From assembly GCA_002943765.1 (NCBI GenBank), contig PQWQ01000030.1, positions 436,501 to 500,500 on the forward strand: a stretch of 64,000 nt of DNA. The letters run 5' to 3'. The DNA is from Psoroptes ovis. Its lineage: Eukaryota; Arthropoda; Arachnida; Sarcoptiformes; Psoroptidae. The notes beneath the pieces were generated by a model. The model saw nothing but the letters and a program-made list of their open reading frames with translations. It did no database searches and was not told the DNA's origin. The translations under genes and the position numbers were made by a program. Shown in pieces: positions 46,065 through 57,994 of this stretch (positions are counted from its first letter, which is position 1; the number at the start of each line of letters is the position of its first letter).

Positions 46065-49000
46065 ATCAATTGCCACCGATGTAAACAATGGATTAAGCCA
46101 TTAGAATTAGGTAATAATTTTTTTTTTTGAAAATGAAAAAATAATTAATTACTTGATTTGAAATTATTTATTTATTCATTATTTTCATCATGAATTTCAT
46201 GGTTTTATGATTCTTTTTTTGTTTGTTTGACATATTTTTTTTTTTGACAATTTGCAAGTATTTCGTATACCATATGGTCATCATCCTCATCATCATCATG
46301 GTGATAATTATTATTTACACCAACCGAATAATCCTAAATATTTATATTATCATTTAAATTGTTTTACCTGTACGGATTGTTCACATCAATTAAGAAAAGG
46401 TGAACTTTATGGACTGATTATTGATGATGAAGCGAATATTGGTGGAAATATCCGCGTGAATATCTACTGTGAACGACATTTCCATATGGCCAAATCATCC
46501 ACTCAAGGTATATATATATGAAAATACATTAGGTTGTCCGAAAATTTTTTGCCGATTTTCTAAATGATTTTCAAACGCGCAATAACCGGCGAAAAACTTT
46601 GTGGACAATCTAATATTTGTTTTTTTTAAGGGCCAAGAAAAATTTTCAATTTTTTCAAAGGTTACAGCTGGTGAATCTCCAAAAAAAAAAAAAAAAAAAG
46701 GAAAAACAAATTCTTTTCTTTCCTAAATAAATCCGATTGACATTTATGATTATCCCCATTTGTAAATACAAATAGACAAAATTGACTGATTGTCATTTGT
46801 AGTGTTGATTGGGTTTTTTTCTTAGGCACAATTAATTCAAATATTAATTCCATGCTTTGAATTTATCCGAATTCAGAAATAGACAAACATTTTCACCGAA
46901 AATTGACAGGCCTAATGAAATGCATAATAATTTTGACCAGAAAAACTCTCAACTAATCAAATGAGAATAAATTTGAACACATTGATTCTTGTCATATTTA
47001 GAATCAGATAAATTTTCATTTTTTTTTATTTATTTAGGTTGTCCGCAAAGTTTCTGGCCGATTATATTGTAGAAAATTATTGAAAAAAATCGGCAAGAAC
47101 TTTTCGGACAACTGAAATATTTCTAAACTATAATCCTACAAACAAACACTACAGCTTAAATATTTGATATTTTTGTACACATAAACACACACACGCGACC
47201 AAAGTATTAGCAGCAAGATTCGGCTTCACAAAAATATTAAGCAAAGAATTAATACTTCAATTGTAAATAGTTTCATTATCAATGAAATCAAATTCAAGTT
47301 GGTACAAATTCTTCAAAAAAGCTAGATTATGTTTGAATTCTGGTACTGCTGTATGTCAGAGTGTGCCTGCGTGAAATCCTGTAGGAGGAATAGTAGATGT
47401 GGACCTCAAATGCCAGAATTTGTATGATGAATGTATATATATTGGGAAGCAGATGAAATCGAATGTTGAGGATGCTCGAGAACAACCAAAGAAGCGAAAA
47501 ATCAAGAATTTCGTTTCTGGTTCTGGTTTATGCTTTGTTTTCGGGTTCTCTGTGAGCGTGTGTGCACTAATAGCCCTAAGAGTGTACCCTAATAATTTCC
47601 GAAAAAAATAAAACGATAAAAAATCGCTACTTTTCATTCCTTTTGATGATAATTCTATTCGGAAAAATATCGAAATATGCTCTTCTGAAATGTCGGAGCC
47701 TTTCAAATGGTAAAAGCTACAACAACGAAACATCATCATCATCATCATTCGTTTATTAATCCGATTATACATATTGACAATATAAACATAAACACAAACA
47801 AACAAATAGCAATAAACCAAGTAGCAAATATATCAAAGAGAGATAAAGAAAACAAACAACAAAATATCTTGGTTGTCCGAAAAGTTTATTCAGGTTAATC
47901 ACCAAAGAGTTCATGAAAATCAGCCAAAACTTTTCGGACAACCTGATAAAAATTGATTCAATTTTTTATTTTTTCTAAAATTTCTATTCCATGTTTATTG
48001 TTTGTCGTATTTTTTATTTGATTTGATTTTCTAAAGAAAAAAAAATTGGTAACAATATCCAAGAAAAACCCTTGGACAAATCTTTGAAATAATTTTTTCA
48101 AAAATATTAGGCTGTCCGAAAAGTTTTGGCCGATTTTCATGAGCAACTCTACTGTGATTAAGCCGAATGAACTTTTCCGACAATCTAAATAATATAACTG
48201 ATCATTGAATCTTTGAATTATCTCGAAGAAATCTTTGTTATTCTTATCTTCTTCCTCCGGTGTTTACCTTTTAAACATCCCTAATATATTCTCAAATATA
48301 TTACATCAATTCAACGATAACCCAAAACGGGTACAAGTAATTTTTTGACATGTTTATTATTATACGTTTGAAATCTGAATACTACCGAGTGAATAAACAA
48401 ACCCAAAACATAAATAAAACAATTTCTCCGATTGTTTTCACTGTGTTTCATTCGAAACAAATATATTCATAAAATAATTGAAAATATTCAAAAATATTTA
48501 GGTTGTCCAAAAAGTTCTGGCTGATTTTCATCTAGCAACTCTATTGTGATTAAGCCGAATGAACTTTTTGGACAGCCTAATATTTATTATTATCAAATGT
48601 TTGGTGGGAAAAAAAATTTTTATTGAATGGAATTCGTTCATTTTTTCCATTTATTTTCATTGATTTTTTCTCCAATACATTCACATACACTCACCATTCA
48701 TTCATTCATTGAATTTTACAAAAATCCCTTGAATGAAAATATCTTCTTTTGTTTATTTATTTGACCGAAGATTTTTTTCCAAGTTTTAAAAAAATAAAAA
48801 ATATTCAATTGTCAGAAACAATAGCCTGCAACGAACGAACCCAGCGTTCTGCAGCTTTGTATTTTTGTTTTGGTTACTTCACCGTAATATTCCCGTTGAG
48901 TCAATTGTTGTTTTGGGTTTTACTTTTTCATTGGGTTCCTGATTCGGGTCCCGATTGAACAGAACAACAAAAACAATTGTTTTTTGTTGAATGTGGTCGA

Positions 49001-50903
49001 TTTGAACCTAGTTTTTTTTTCAATTTTATTTTGGCCCAAAAGACTATTTGATTTGACAAAGTCAAACAACTGAAAATCGAAATGTAGGCAGTCATTGACT
49101 GTATTGACATTTGTCTCTGTGTGTCGTTGTATTGTTCAACAATACATACATTGTTTCGACAAAATTGAATACCCTACATTTTTCGCAGCGAAAAACATCA
49201 ACCAATATATATATGTGATAACCAGCAAAAAAACGAAAAAAAAAATCGAAAAAAAAGTTCAGATTATATTTATGTGGTCACGTGTTTCATATGTAAGGAT
49301 TTTTTTGATATGCTTTTTGATCTCATAGATCATCAGTATCATTAGATAGAATTACATGGAAAATTGAAATTAGTTGAAATTAGTCAAATAAAGATATATA
49401 TTGACTACTCACATAAATAAATGAATAGACGGACGAACACGTGCTTCTTCATCAATGAAATGTGAATACAAAATTATTTTATTTGAATACAAATTTTCCA
49501 GTCAATATATGAAACCCGTTTATTATTTTGTTTTGTTGCTTTGTTAGTCGACTTAAATATATGTAAATATTTACGATGATGATGATGATGATGACAGTAA
49601 ATTGTCACCCAATTTACAATCAAAATCAATCGATTTTGGTAGATAGATTGATAGGTCCAATTTTAGGGTCAATTTTCAAATAATTTGGTCCCAAAATTTG
49701 GACCTGATAGCAAATAATAGTGATTTGATTGTTTGGAATTGTTTTGAATTGATTTGAACATCATCAATTCAATTCAATCATCGATTCAATTCAATTTCGA
49801 TATGTATTCATCAAATGTCGTACCAAATGTTTTTTTCTTTGAAAACATGGGATTATTGTTATTTTGATTATTTGTTTGTTTAGTTATTCATTGGAGAAAA
49901 CCTGCTGTGTGTATGGTGATGACCTTTAAAAATCAAAATATTGATTTATTTTGTTTGTTTCATTGATCTATTATTGTATTGTATTCGTATTCATAATCAA
50001 TTGTGTATTGTTTATTGTTTGTTCGATCATGGTCAAGGACTATAGGTTGATGATTTGAATTGAATAATGTGTGCACTATTAGAAAATGATTTTGGTGAAA
50101 AATATTGATGGTTCTCGTCCGAAAATTTCTAGCCGATTTTCATGAGCAACTCTATTAATTAAGCCGAATAAACTTTTCGGACAACCTTAATATATTTAGA
50201 TAAAATAACATTTTTTCAAACGACAATTTTCATTAGAATCGATTGTATTAACATTATGCAATATTCATTTAATGTTTTATTTTTCCACTGTTTTTTAGCT
50301 GAAATACACAAGAATCAAATAACGAATGAAACTCCGAAGAATTCCGGTGAAAATCAATGCTATTTCAATGGACAAAACAGCATTGAATTCAAAGAAACAT
50401 TGTTGAATTGCGACCAAAGACAACAACAACAAAATCATGGTGAATCATGGGCAAATGATAATAGTCTTAATGATAATCACAGCAATAATAGTCAAAGCAA
50501 TCAAACAAAACGTATGAGGACCAGTTTCAAGAAATGTCAAATTGATTTATTACAAAAATATTTTAAACATACACATAAACCAACGGCTGTGGAAATGTGT
50601 AAGCTCGTGAATCAAACTAAACTATCAAAACGTGTTTTACAAGTAATTTCATTTCCATTATTATTTGTTTTCACTTGTAAACTAATGCTTTATGGCTATT
50701 AATATCATCATCATGTTCATTTGTATTTCCAATTTTCAAAAAAACAGATTTGGTTTCAAAATCAACGATCCAAATGGTCAAAACTGATGATAATATCGAA
50801 ACCACCGATTGTCGGTCCAATCAAAGCTAATGATACAATTATTGCAGACGAATTATTTGCAAAAACAATAACGATTATTGAGCGAGAAAAAATAAACCAT
50901 TGA
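46065..50903 (+). CDS. Apterous/Lhx2/9-type LIM-homeobox gene A, divergent (5' part not found)
   Basis: Exons 46065-46110, 46259-46507, 50299-50642 and 50748-50903 join with consistent phases (1, 1, 0) to about 264 residues. This would be a nuclear LIM-homeodomain factor. The LIM2 zinc ligands are all present: CHRC, H-x2-C-x2-C-x2-C (HLNCFTCTDC) and CERH, but both finger loops are enlarged, the first with a His-rich PYGHHPHHHHGD insert. The homeodomain begins KRMRTSFKK and contains KRVLQIWFQNQRSKW. KRMRTSF and KRVLQ are hallmarks of apterous/Lhx2/9, and the intron between Q and I/V in helix 3 is at the position I recall for that class. The tail is only about 40 residues. The GRPRKRK linker of gene B is absent. 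No LIM1 exon was found upstream, so either it lies far away or it was lost. The exact 5' border at 46065 is uncertain because the frame stays open upstream. Confidence 0.75.
46532..46610. mobile_element. Palindromic MITE, copy 16 (type C, -)
   Basis: TA then GGTTGTCCGAAAATTT; the end is AACTTTGTGGACAATC then TA. It starts 24 bp after the LIM2 exon donor. Confidence 0.87.
47037..47113. mobile_element. Palindromic MITE, copy 17 (type C, +)
   Basis: TA then GGTTGTCCGCAAAGTT; the end is AACTTTTCGGACAACT. Core GATTATATTGTAGAAAATTA. Confidence 0.87.
47871..47943. mobile_element. Palindromic MITE, copy 18 (type B, +)
   Basis: GGTTGTCCGAAAAGTTTA to AACTTTTCGGACAACC. Core TTCAGGTTAATCACC, GAAAATCAGCC. 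Confidence 0.85.
48110..48185. mobile_element. Palindromic MITE, copy 19 (type B, -)
   Basis: TA then GGCTGTCCGAAAAGTT; the end is AACTTTTCCGACAATC then TA. Core GCCGATTTTCATGAGCAAC and TTAAGCCGAATG. Confidence 0.9.
48501..48577. mobile_element. Palindromic MITE, copy 20 (type B, -)
   Basis: TA then GGTTGTCCAAAAAGTT; the end is AACTTTTTGGACAGCC then TA. Both arms carry the same G-to-A change in the TCCG motif. Confidence 0.9.
50111..50186. mobile_element. Palindromic MITE, copy 21 (type B, -), degraded left end
   Basis: Left GTTCTCGTCCGAAAATTT, right AACTTTTCGGACAACC. Core GCCGATTTTCATGAGCAAC, TTAAGCCGAATA. Confidence 0.8.
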
Positions 50904-52117
50904 CAATGAATGGAGTAAGGGTATAACCTTAAAACCTTGGCCTATTCAATTTCAAAGGATTTCAAAAATTTTCTTGGGTTTTTTTCGACAAAGTAACAAA
51001 TTTTTTCCTTCCAAAAAACATCATAAATTCAAGTAAATATCTATAATCCGTTTCATTGAATTTTATTACAAAGTTAAAACATCCACATATATCGATGGAT
51101 AATGACTATTTACAGTCTAATTTACATCATCAAATGAACAACCAACAACCAGCAACAAAATGCCTTAAAAATCATTAAATTAAATCTATGGTCGATGATG
51201 ATGGTTGTTATGTGATGCCACATGGTTAGACATGAAAGACAAGAATGATTTGAATTGAATGAATGACATTTATTCATTGTTGAAATGAATAAATGAATAA
51301 AACACGGGCATTTAGCTAACAAATGGTCCGGAAATTTTCGTATATTATTATTCAATCGAGAAATAAAGAGGAGGCTTATATGACTTGTCAAATTTTGTAT
51401 AAGCATCAAGTCAAAAATTTTCATTTTATTGCACCAATTCCATGTATTTTAATATCAATTCAAATTGCATGTTGAAAAATATGTGAAATGATGATCATGA
51501 ATGTCATATTTGAATTTTTGTGAAAAATAATAATAATTTTTCTTCAGCTTTTCATTTGAAAAACAAATAGTCAAAAATCAAAAATTTCTTGTGAAATCCA
51601 ATTGTCTGTCATTGTCATTCTTGAGATTTATTCTTAAGATTCATATTTTTTTTTTTTGATGATCAAAGATTATGGCAAAAATAACGAAAAAAAAACAAAG
51701 CAGAATATTCTTCATACAAAAAAATAGATGATACTTGTCGTAGTCGTCGTCGTAGACATCTTTGATGTTGATATTTTTGATGTTGACAATGATTATACAA
51801 TGGATAATGATGATGATGGTATCATTCATGATATTCATATTTACATTTTTTCCATTCATCCATACATTCATTCAATTCAATTTTTGAAAAAAAAACAAGT
51901 GAAATATGATTGATGAGCTGTTGTTCAGTTTACTTTTGAAGAAATTTCGAAGAAATCATTCATCAACTTGATGTCTTTTGATTTCTGATTCATGAGGAAT
52001 TCATGAGAATTCAAGTTTTTTGAAATTCCTTGGACAAAGAATTTCCATTGTTTTGAATAGGGTCTATAGATTTTCACAGATTTCCATCGTAAGCAGATGA
52101 CGTTTTTATTTTTCTAG

Positions 52118-52287
52118 GGAATCGGCATTCTTTTCGTTCAGTAGCTCGAAGCATCATTCATCAATCAAACACGGTGGTCTCTTGGCCATTGGATACTTTG
52201 GACTTTGGCCGAGCCGGTATTCAGCATCAAAGGGTTATAGTTATAACACGATCAATTGAAAATAATCTGTATGGTGAAACCCTTTGA
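52118..52287 (+). other. Candidate orphan exon
   Basis: A strong acceptor (polypyrimidine then CTAG ending at 52117) opens a frame of about 55 codons to TGA at 52285, including the segment TVVSWPLDTLDFGRAGIQHQ. ATG/GTGAAA at about 52271-52279 could be a donor. I recognise no family, and neighbouring exons were not found. Confidence 0.2.
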
Positions 52288-53134
52288 AATTTTCTAATGA
52301 AATTTGAAAAATTTGAAAACTTACGGGGAGCAATGCGAATGGAGCAGAGATGGCGCCTCGATCATTTAGACACATGAATCTTAATCATCTTAATCATTTG
52401 TTTGTTTGTATTTGATTGATTGAATGATGATCATCACCATATAAAAGCAGTGGAGAAAAACAATAGACAACACAGGTTATTGTTTTTGATCATCAGATGA
52501 TGACTTGTTTTATTTTCGATTATTTTAATTTGTTTATTTATTCAAATATCGACTTGTGTTTTCAAATTAATTTCAATTCCACCGATCGACCTTTTACAGC
52601 AAAAAAAAAAAATTTCAAAGGTCCAAGCCTTAGACTCTAAGATCTACCAAAATTTATCTCAAAATTTGTCCATGTATTTTTGCAATAAATTTTGAAAATA
52701 TCGAAAAATAAAATAAAATGTTTGACATTATTATTACGATTATGATTATTTGAAATTTTCAAAATTGTTATTATTCATCATTAGAATTATTTGTCATCGC
52801 TTCAGTGAATGATAATCCCAGCAGCCAAAAAAAAAAAAAAAATCCATCCAAATATCAATCCTCATCCAAAAAAAATCTTCAAGAATGAAGAGATAAAAGC
52901 AATAATTTTGTTGATTGTCATTCATTTCAATGAAGGTATGTAGGTATAATTATTTCAAATAATAATTTTCCATTTATTGTAATTATTACCCGAATAAATA
53001 ATCAGTAGTAGCTCTTATAATAATCATAATAATCATAATCATCAATTATGATAATCAGAAGAGTTTTTTTTACTTAATTTAATTAAGACCTACACCGCTG
53101 AACTTTGAGTAAATTGACTGGCGCAAATATATTA

Positions 53135-53222
53135 GACTGTCCGAAAAGTTTTTGCCGATTTTCCCATTATATTTCCCATAATTTCATTCGGCATATAATC
53201 GGCAAAAATTTTTCGAACAACC
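53135..53222. mobile_element. Palindromic MITE, copy 22 (distinct core)
   Basis: TA then GACTGTCCGAAAAGTT; the end is AATTTTTCGAACAACC then TA. The longer core CCCATTATATTTCCCATA is not shared with types B, C or D. Confidence 0.87.
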
Positions 53223-53487
53223 TAATATATATATTGTTATTATGATAATTCAAATAATTTAAATTATTTATCTGATTTGTTTAAATTGCTTTTTCGTCAG
53301 AAAACAAATCATTTTTAAAGAAAAGAAAAAAAAACTGGCAAAAATCAAATTATCTATTCATTTGCAAATACCTATTACCATTATTATTAATATTGTTATT
53401 ATTATGATGATCATCAATTGACGTCGTGTGCAGTCAAATTTTTGTCAGTGAATGAACAAATATATTATCAATGAAATAATGTATTTA

Positions 53488-53565
53488 GGTTGTCCGAAAA
53501 GTTTTTGCCGATTTACTATGATTGAAAAAACATTTGAAAATCGACAAAAACTTTTCGGACAACCC
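53488..53565. mobile_element. Palindromic MITE, copy 23 (type D, -)
   Basis: TA then GGTTGTCCGAAAAGTT; the end is AACTTTTCGGACAACCC then TA. Core GAAAAAACATTTGAAAATC. Confidence 0.9.
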
Positions 53566-53936
53566 TAATATTTATACTTGCGTTATGAATTTTTTTTTTT
53601 ATTATTATTATTTTAAAAAACAATTTATTAACATATTTAAATTATTTATTTTACAAATTTTCTGTGATTATTATATATTATCCATTTTGATAATATACAT
53701 AATGGCAATTAATCATTAGAATGTAAATATATGTAAACAAAGTTAAACATGTGTGTTTATTCAACTATTTCGAAATGAAATGAATGAATGAATGAATAAA
53801 TTAAAAGAGGGGATATACAAGAACATATTTTCAACTAAAACAAAATAAATGCCGGTAAAATTTTGACAATTTATTTTCTTGAATAATCAAAGGCATTTAT
53901 GAATTTATGCATAAGAAATTCGGTGAATATATATTA

Positions 53937-54013
53937 GGCTGTCCGAAAAGTTCATTCAGCTTGATCAATCGAGAGTTGTTCCATGAAAATCGGCCAAAAC
54001 TTTTCGGACACAC
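53937..54013. mobile_element. Palindromic MITE, copy 24 (type B, +)
   Basis: TA then GGCTGTCCGAAAAGTT; the end is AACTTTTCGGACACAC. Core CATTCAGCTTGATCAATC. Confidence 0.87.
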
Positions 54014-54215
54014 AGAAATTTTGAGTAATTTCGCCAATATTTCATTTTGATAACTGTTATTGACAAAAAAAAATACAAAATAATTTTTGAAAAAATTATT
54101 GAACCTTATCAGTTTATGGATTTTTTTTAGTGTTTATTTATTTATTTATTTCTTTAAATGATGTCGATAAAAATGTATTTAAGAGAAATAATAATAAATG
54201 CAAGTGAATATATTG

Positions 54216-54291
54216 GGTTGTCCGAAAAGTTCTGGCCGATTTTCATGAACAACTCTCGATTGATTAAGCCGAATGAACTTTTCGGACAACC
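54216..54291. mobile_element. Palindromic MITE, copy 25 (type B, -)
   Basis: GGTTGTCCGAAAAGTTCT to AACTTTTCGGACAACC then TA. Core GATTAAGCCGAATG. Confidence 0.9.
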
Positions 54292-54437
54292 TAAAAATAA
54301 TACAAATTCATATTTGAATTTCTATTACTTTTCTAGTCACATTTCATTTGAAATTCATCATTCATTTGACAAGTTTGAAAATTATTATTATTTTTAATGC
54401 AATTTTCTCTTATGCAAACAAAATAAATAAAAAATGA

Positions 54438-54468
<31 letters not shown>

Positions 54469-54963
54469 GATGATAATAAGATAAGATAATGATGATGATG
54501 ATAATGTTTATTTGTCAAATGATTAATATATGTAGAATCACACACAGCAGCAGTAGCAGCAGCCATACACTACATTGAAACAAGAAATTGAATACCTGCA
54601 ATGTGTAAGGTATATACCTTATGAATTCAATCATTTCTTAATGACAAATTAAATTATGAAAAAATTACAGAAAAAAAAATATTTCACAAGTCAAGTGATG
54701 ATGTTGATGGTGATATTTGATTTGAATCATCAAAGATGATGAAGATGATAAGAAAGGTATCAACCTTATCATCAAACTATACCCTTATAAAACTTTATTG
54801 ATTTCAAAAAATAAAAATTTAATCAAATTTTCAAAATTGAAATTGAAGAAGCTCTGCTCTTTCAGCTTTGATTCTTTGATTGATTTTTTTTGATTGAAAT
54901 GACTGATTAGTCCATTTAATATTTGAAAAGCCAAAAGTAAATTAAGAATCTTCATAGATATTA

Positions 54964-55042
54964 GGGGTTGTCCGCAAAGTTTTGGCCGATTTTCATGCGC
55001 AACCCTCGATTGATTAAGCCGAATAAACTTTTCGGACGACTC
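54964..55042. mobile_element. Palindromic MITE, copy 26 (type B, -)
   Basis: TA then GGGGTTGTCCGCAAAGTT; the end is AACTTTTCGGACGACTC. Core GATTAAGCCGAATA. Confidence 0.85.
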
Positions 55043-55138
55043 AAATAGAATCTTCATAGCTATATTTAATCGAAAAAATTAGAAAAAAAATGATATTTGA
55101 TTGCTATCTTAGAAATTTAAGAAAAATAAATATATTTT

Positions 55139-55217
55139 GGTTGTCCGAAAAGTTTTGGCCGATTTTTATGAACAACTCTATCAGTGATTATTAGGCTAGA
55201 ACTTTTCGGACGACATC
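55139..55217. mobile_element. Palindromic MITE, copy 27 (type B variant, -)
   Basis: GGTTGTCCGAAAAGTTTT to AACTTTTCGGACGACATC. The second core half (CAGTGATTATTAGGCTAG) has diverged from type B. Confidence 0.82.
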
Positions 55218-55603
55218 TCTTATATATTTCAGCCGAAAGATGTTAAATCAAATTTTTTCTAAATTTTCAATTTCAATATTCTTGTTTGAGATAAGGTGAT
55301 GGTGATGATGATAAAGCAAATAAATCATCAGCAGCAACAACGACAACAAATGCAATCACAGATACCACAGCCACACACATGCTTCAGTTTCGAATCAAAT
55401 CAAAACAAACATGAGATTATTATCTTGAATATATCACATTGCTTCATATTCTTCAAAAAAGTGACAAAATCTTGACCTTTGTCCAGCATAATAATAATTT
55501 ATGAAATTTAATCACATGTCACTCATCATCATCATTACCCCTGATGTATATAATGACATTGACACCACCGAAAAAAAAAATATATTCCTTGTGAAAAATA
55601 TTA

Positions 55604-55678
55604 GGTTGTCCGAAAAGTTTTCCACCGGTTATATCGTAGAAAATCATTGGAAAATCGGCAAAAACTTTTCGGACAATC
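55604..55678. mobile_element. Palindromic MITE, copy 28 (type C, +)
   Basis: TA then GGTTGTCCGAAAAGTT; the end is AACTTTTCGGACAATC then TA. Core GGTTATATCGTAGAAAATCA. Confidence 0.9.
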
Positions 55679-55790
55679 TAATATTTTTCTTAAAAAAAAA
55701 AGATTCGAAATTTTTAGCCATTTATTTTGCGATGCCAAATGCAGAAACGCTGAAAATATCTGTGGTCTCGGCGTTGAACATTTCAATTGA

Positions 55791-56162
55791 ATGCTTGTGT
55801 ACGTGACAATACACGAATTTGGGCCCAATAACATCATTGAAATCTTGGCACATTTACTCCTTGTTATCATTATATCTCTGTCTATATATGAAACACCAGC
55901 ATGTATTTCATTGATTCTTTGTTTTATGCTTTTATTTTACATTTTCACCGAAATTGAATCAAATTCATCATTCGAAAGTATATACCCACAGCACGAGTGC
56001 TGTGTTATGCCTTGTTATTTCAAAGGTTTGGTTCCGAAAAAAATAAAGGTTTTCATTGTTATTCAGATAAATATTCCTAGAAAACTAGATTCTGGTCGTG
56101 TTCTGCGTGTGTCACCCCGATTGCAAGTGTCATCATTATATCTTTCATTCATTCGGCCATAG
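55791..56162 (+). other. Unassigned 123-residue open frame
   Basis: The open frame has no family signature. It has two hydrophobic runs (LLLVIIISLSIYE... and ILCFMLLFYIF) and a Cys pair HECCVMPCYF. Composition is slightly less AT-biased than its surroundings. It may be chance or a fragment of an old repeat; I would not call it a gene. Confidence 0.12.
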
Positions 56163-56253
56163 ATTTTCAAGTTATATATCTATAGGCATATATGCATTTG
56201 CTACTGCTGCATACGACTAGACGGCTGGATCCCAATTATTTTTTGAAATATTA

Positions 56254-56331
56254 GGTTGTCCGAAAAATTCTTGCCGATTATCACAATCGAAAGTTGCTCA
56301 TCGAAAATCGCCCAAAACATTTCTGACAACC
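56254..56331. mobile_element. Palindromic MITE, copy 29 (mosaic of C/A left arm and B right arm)
   Basis: TA then GGTTGTCCGAAAAATT; the end is AACATTTCTGACAACC then TA. The left core TTGCCGATTAT is of type C/A, but GAAAGTTGCTCATCGAAAAT is type B. Confidence 0.87.
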
Positions 56332-56985
56332 TAATTTTATTTTTCAAAACGAATAAAACAACATGAATCTGGTGGTTTCGTACCAATTCAAATTGAATCG
56401 ATGTGAATTTTGGTTGAAATGAATTGAATTGAATTGAATTGAGAATAACAAGAAAAAACAAGGTGAAAATTGTACCAGAAATATTGTTCATTGTGTTGTA
56501 TTTCGTCTTCTTTTGAGTTTTAACAAGGTCTTAGCCTTACAACAACAACAACAACACAAAAGCTTTGATGCAGCACACGATGAAACAAGGTCGCGTGTCA
56601 TCTTTTTTTTTGTTATTTATTGATCACATTGTCATTGATGATGATCATCATAAAAATGATGATGACAAATATAACAAGGCTACAACCTCGATCGTGTGGA
56701 CCAAAAAATCGACCATATACAAATTCGAATCAATAAATGAATGACAAATTCATACGAATAATAAGCGGAAATTTTTCGATCCAAATTGATCGAATTGAAA
56801 ATACTGGAATTGTTATTCTCGAACTATTTTTCAGCCAGTATTCTTGTCAATTGTAGATTTGAATTTGCCACATAGATTCACATAGAATTTTTATGACAAA
56901 ATGACAAAAAAATAACGAAATAAAATATTTTTTCGCTTGAAGTATTATAACATTGTATCATTACATTAGTACATTGAAAACATTA

Positions 56986-57059
56986 GGTTGTCCGAAAAGT
57001 ATTTGCTGGTTTTATCGTAGAAAATTATTGAAAAATTGGCAACAACTTTTCGGACAGCC
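56986..57059. mobile_element. Palindromic MITE, copy 30 (type C, +)
   Basis: TA then GGTTGTCCGAAAAGTA; the end is AACTTTTCGGACAGCC then TA. Core GGTTTTATCGTAGAAAATTA. Confidence 0.9.
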
Positions 57060-57267
57060 TAAAATTTCATATATTTTCTTTAAATTCACAGAAAATTTAT
57101 ATGGCAAGACATGGCCATGCTTGCCGTGTATTCGTTCGTTCATAGAACAATATATGTTCATTATTTTTACGAAAAAATAAAAACTTCATCGACATCATGC
57201 ATCATAAACTTTCATATTTAGTATGATGATGATATTTGTGTATAATAATAATCAGCGAAATTATTAA

Positions 57268-57341
57268 GGTTGTCCGAAAAGTTTTTGCCGATTTATCAAT
57301 GATTTTCTACGATAAAACCAGCAAAAACTTTGCGGACAACC
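57268..57341. mobile_element. Palindromic MITE, copy 31 (type C, -)
   Basis: AA then GGTTGTCCGAAAAGTT; the end is AACTTTGCGGACAACC then TA. Core CAATGATTTTCTACGATAA. Confidence 0.9.
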
Positions 57342-57714
57342 TAACATTAACAAATTTTTTTCGGCTTATTCTGAGGACTTGAACCTACTAATGATGATCA
57401 TCGTTGTCATTGTTGTTCACCTCTCATTTCAGGCGACACGTGTTCAGCTCGCCAGAATTTTTCGTTTTTTGTTCAGGATCAAATTCTGGTTCAAATGATA
57501 ATTTACGAATACTAAAAACGCCTACTTAAAAATTTGTCACCAAATATTTCAATTTTCCATTGATTTCAATTGAAATTGATTTGATTCATTTATTCAATAG
57601 ATTTTTCGATCCAATGATCATCAAACAATCGAAAAAAATGTTGAAATATGATCCAGGTTATTTAATATCATTGGATACAAGTTTTTTTGGCTTTGAAATT
57701 TTCAAAAATTCTCA

Positions 57715-57791
57715 GGTTGTCCGAAAAGTTTTTGCCAATTTTCTAAATGATTTTCTAAACGATATAATCGGCAAGAATTTTTCGGACAACC
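57715..57791. mobile_element. Palindromic MITE, copy 32 (type C, -)
   Basis: GGTTGTCCGAAAAGTTTT to AATTTTTCGGACAACC then TA. Core ATGATTTTCTAAACGATATA. Confidence 0.9.
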
Positions 57792-57994
57792 TAATATTAT
57801 CCCTCTCTCTGTGTGTGTTCATGTGTATTGAAATTATATATTTAGCCACAAACATATTTGAAAAAACATCATCATCTTACTAATTGGAATATTTTTCTTT
57901 AGCTAAGTTATACTAAGCCTAAACCCTTTCAAAATAATCGAAAAATTCTGAAATTCATTTGAAATTTGATTCTTTGGGTTCTCCGGTGCTTTTT

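Larger units (their letters stand above)
46508..50298 (+). other. Large intron of apterous-like gene A
   Basis: A 3.8-kb intron whose donor and acceptor both leave phase 1. It contains six palindromic MITEs (46532 to 50186). Two GC-richer patches with unassigned open frames occur at 47399-47611 and 48749-48958; neither resembles a known family. Confidence 0.6.

Noticed and set aside
55791..56162. 123-codon frame as a membrane protein gene
   Set aside because: Two hydrophobic stretches are expected by chance in AT-rich DNA; no start context, homologous pattern or splice evidence supports it.
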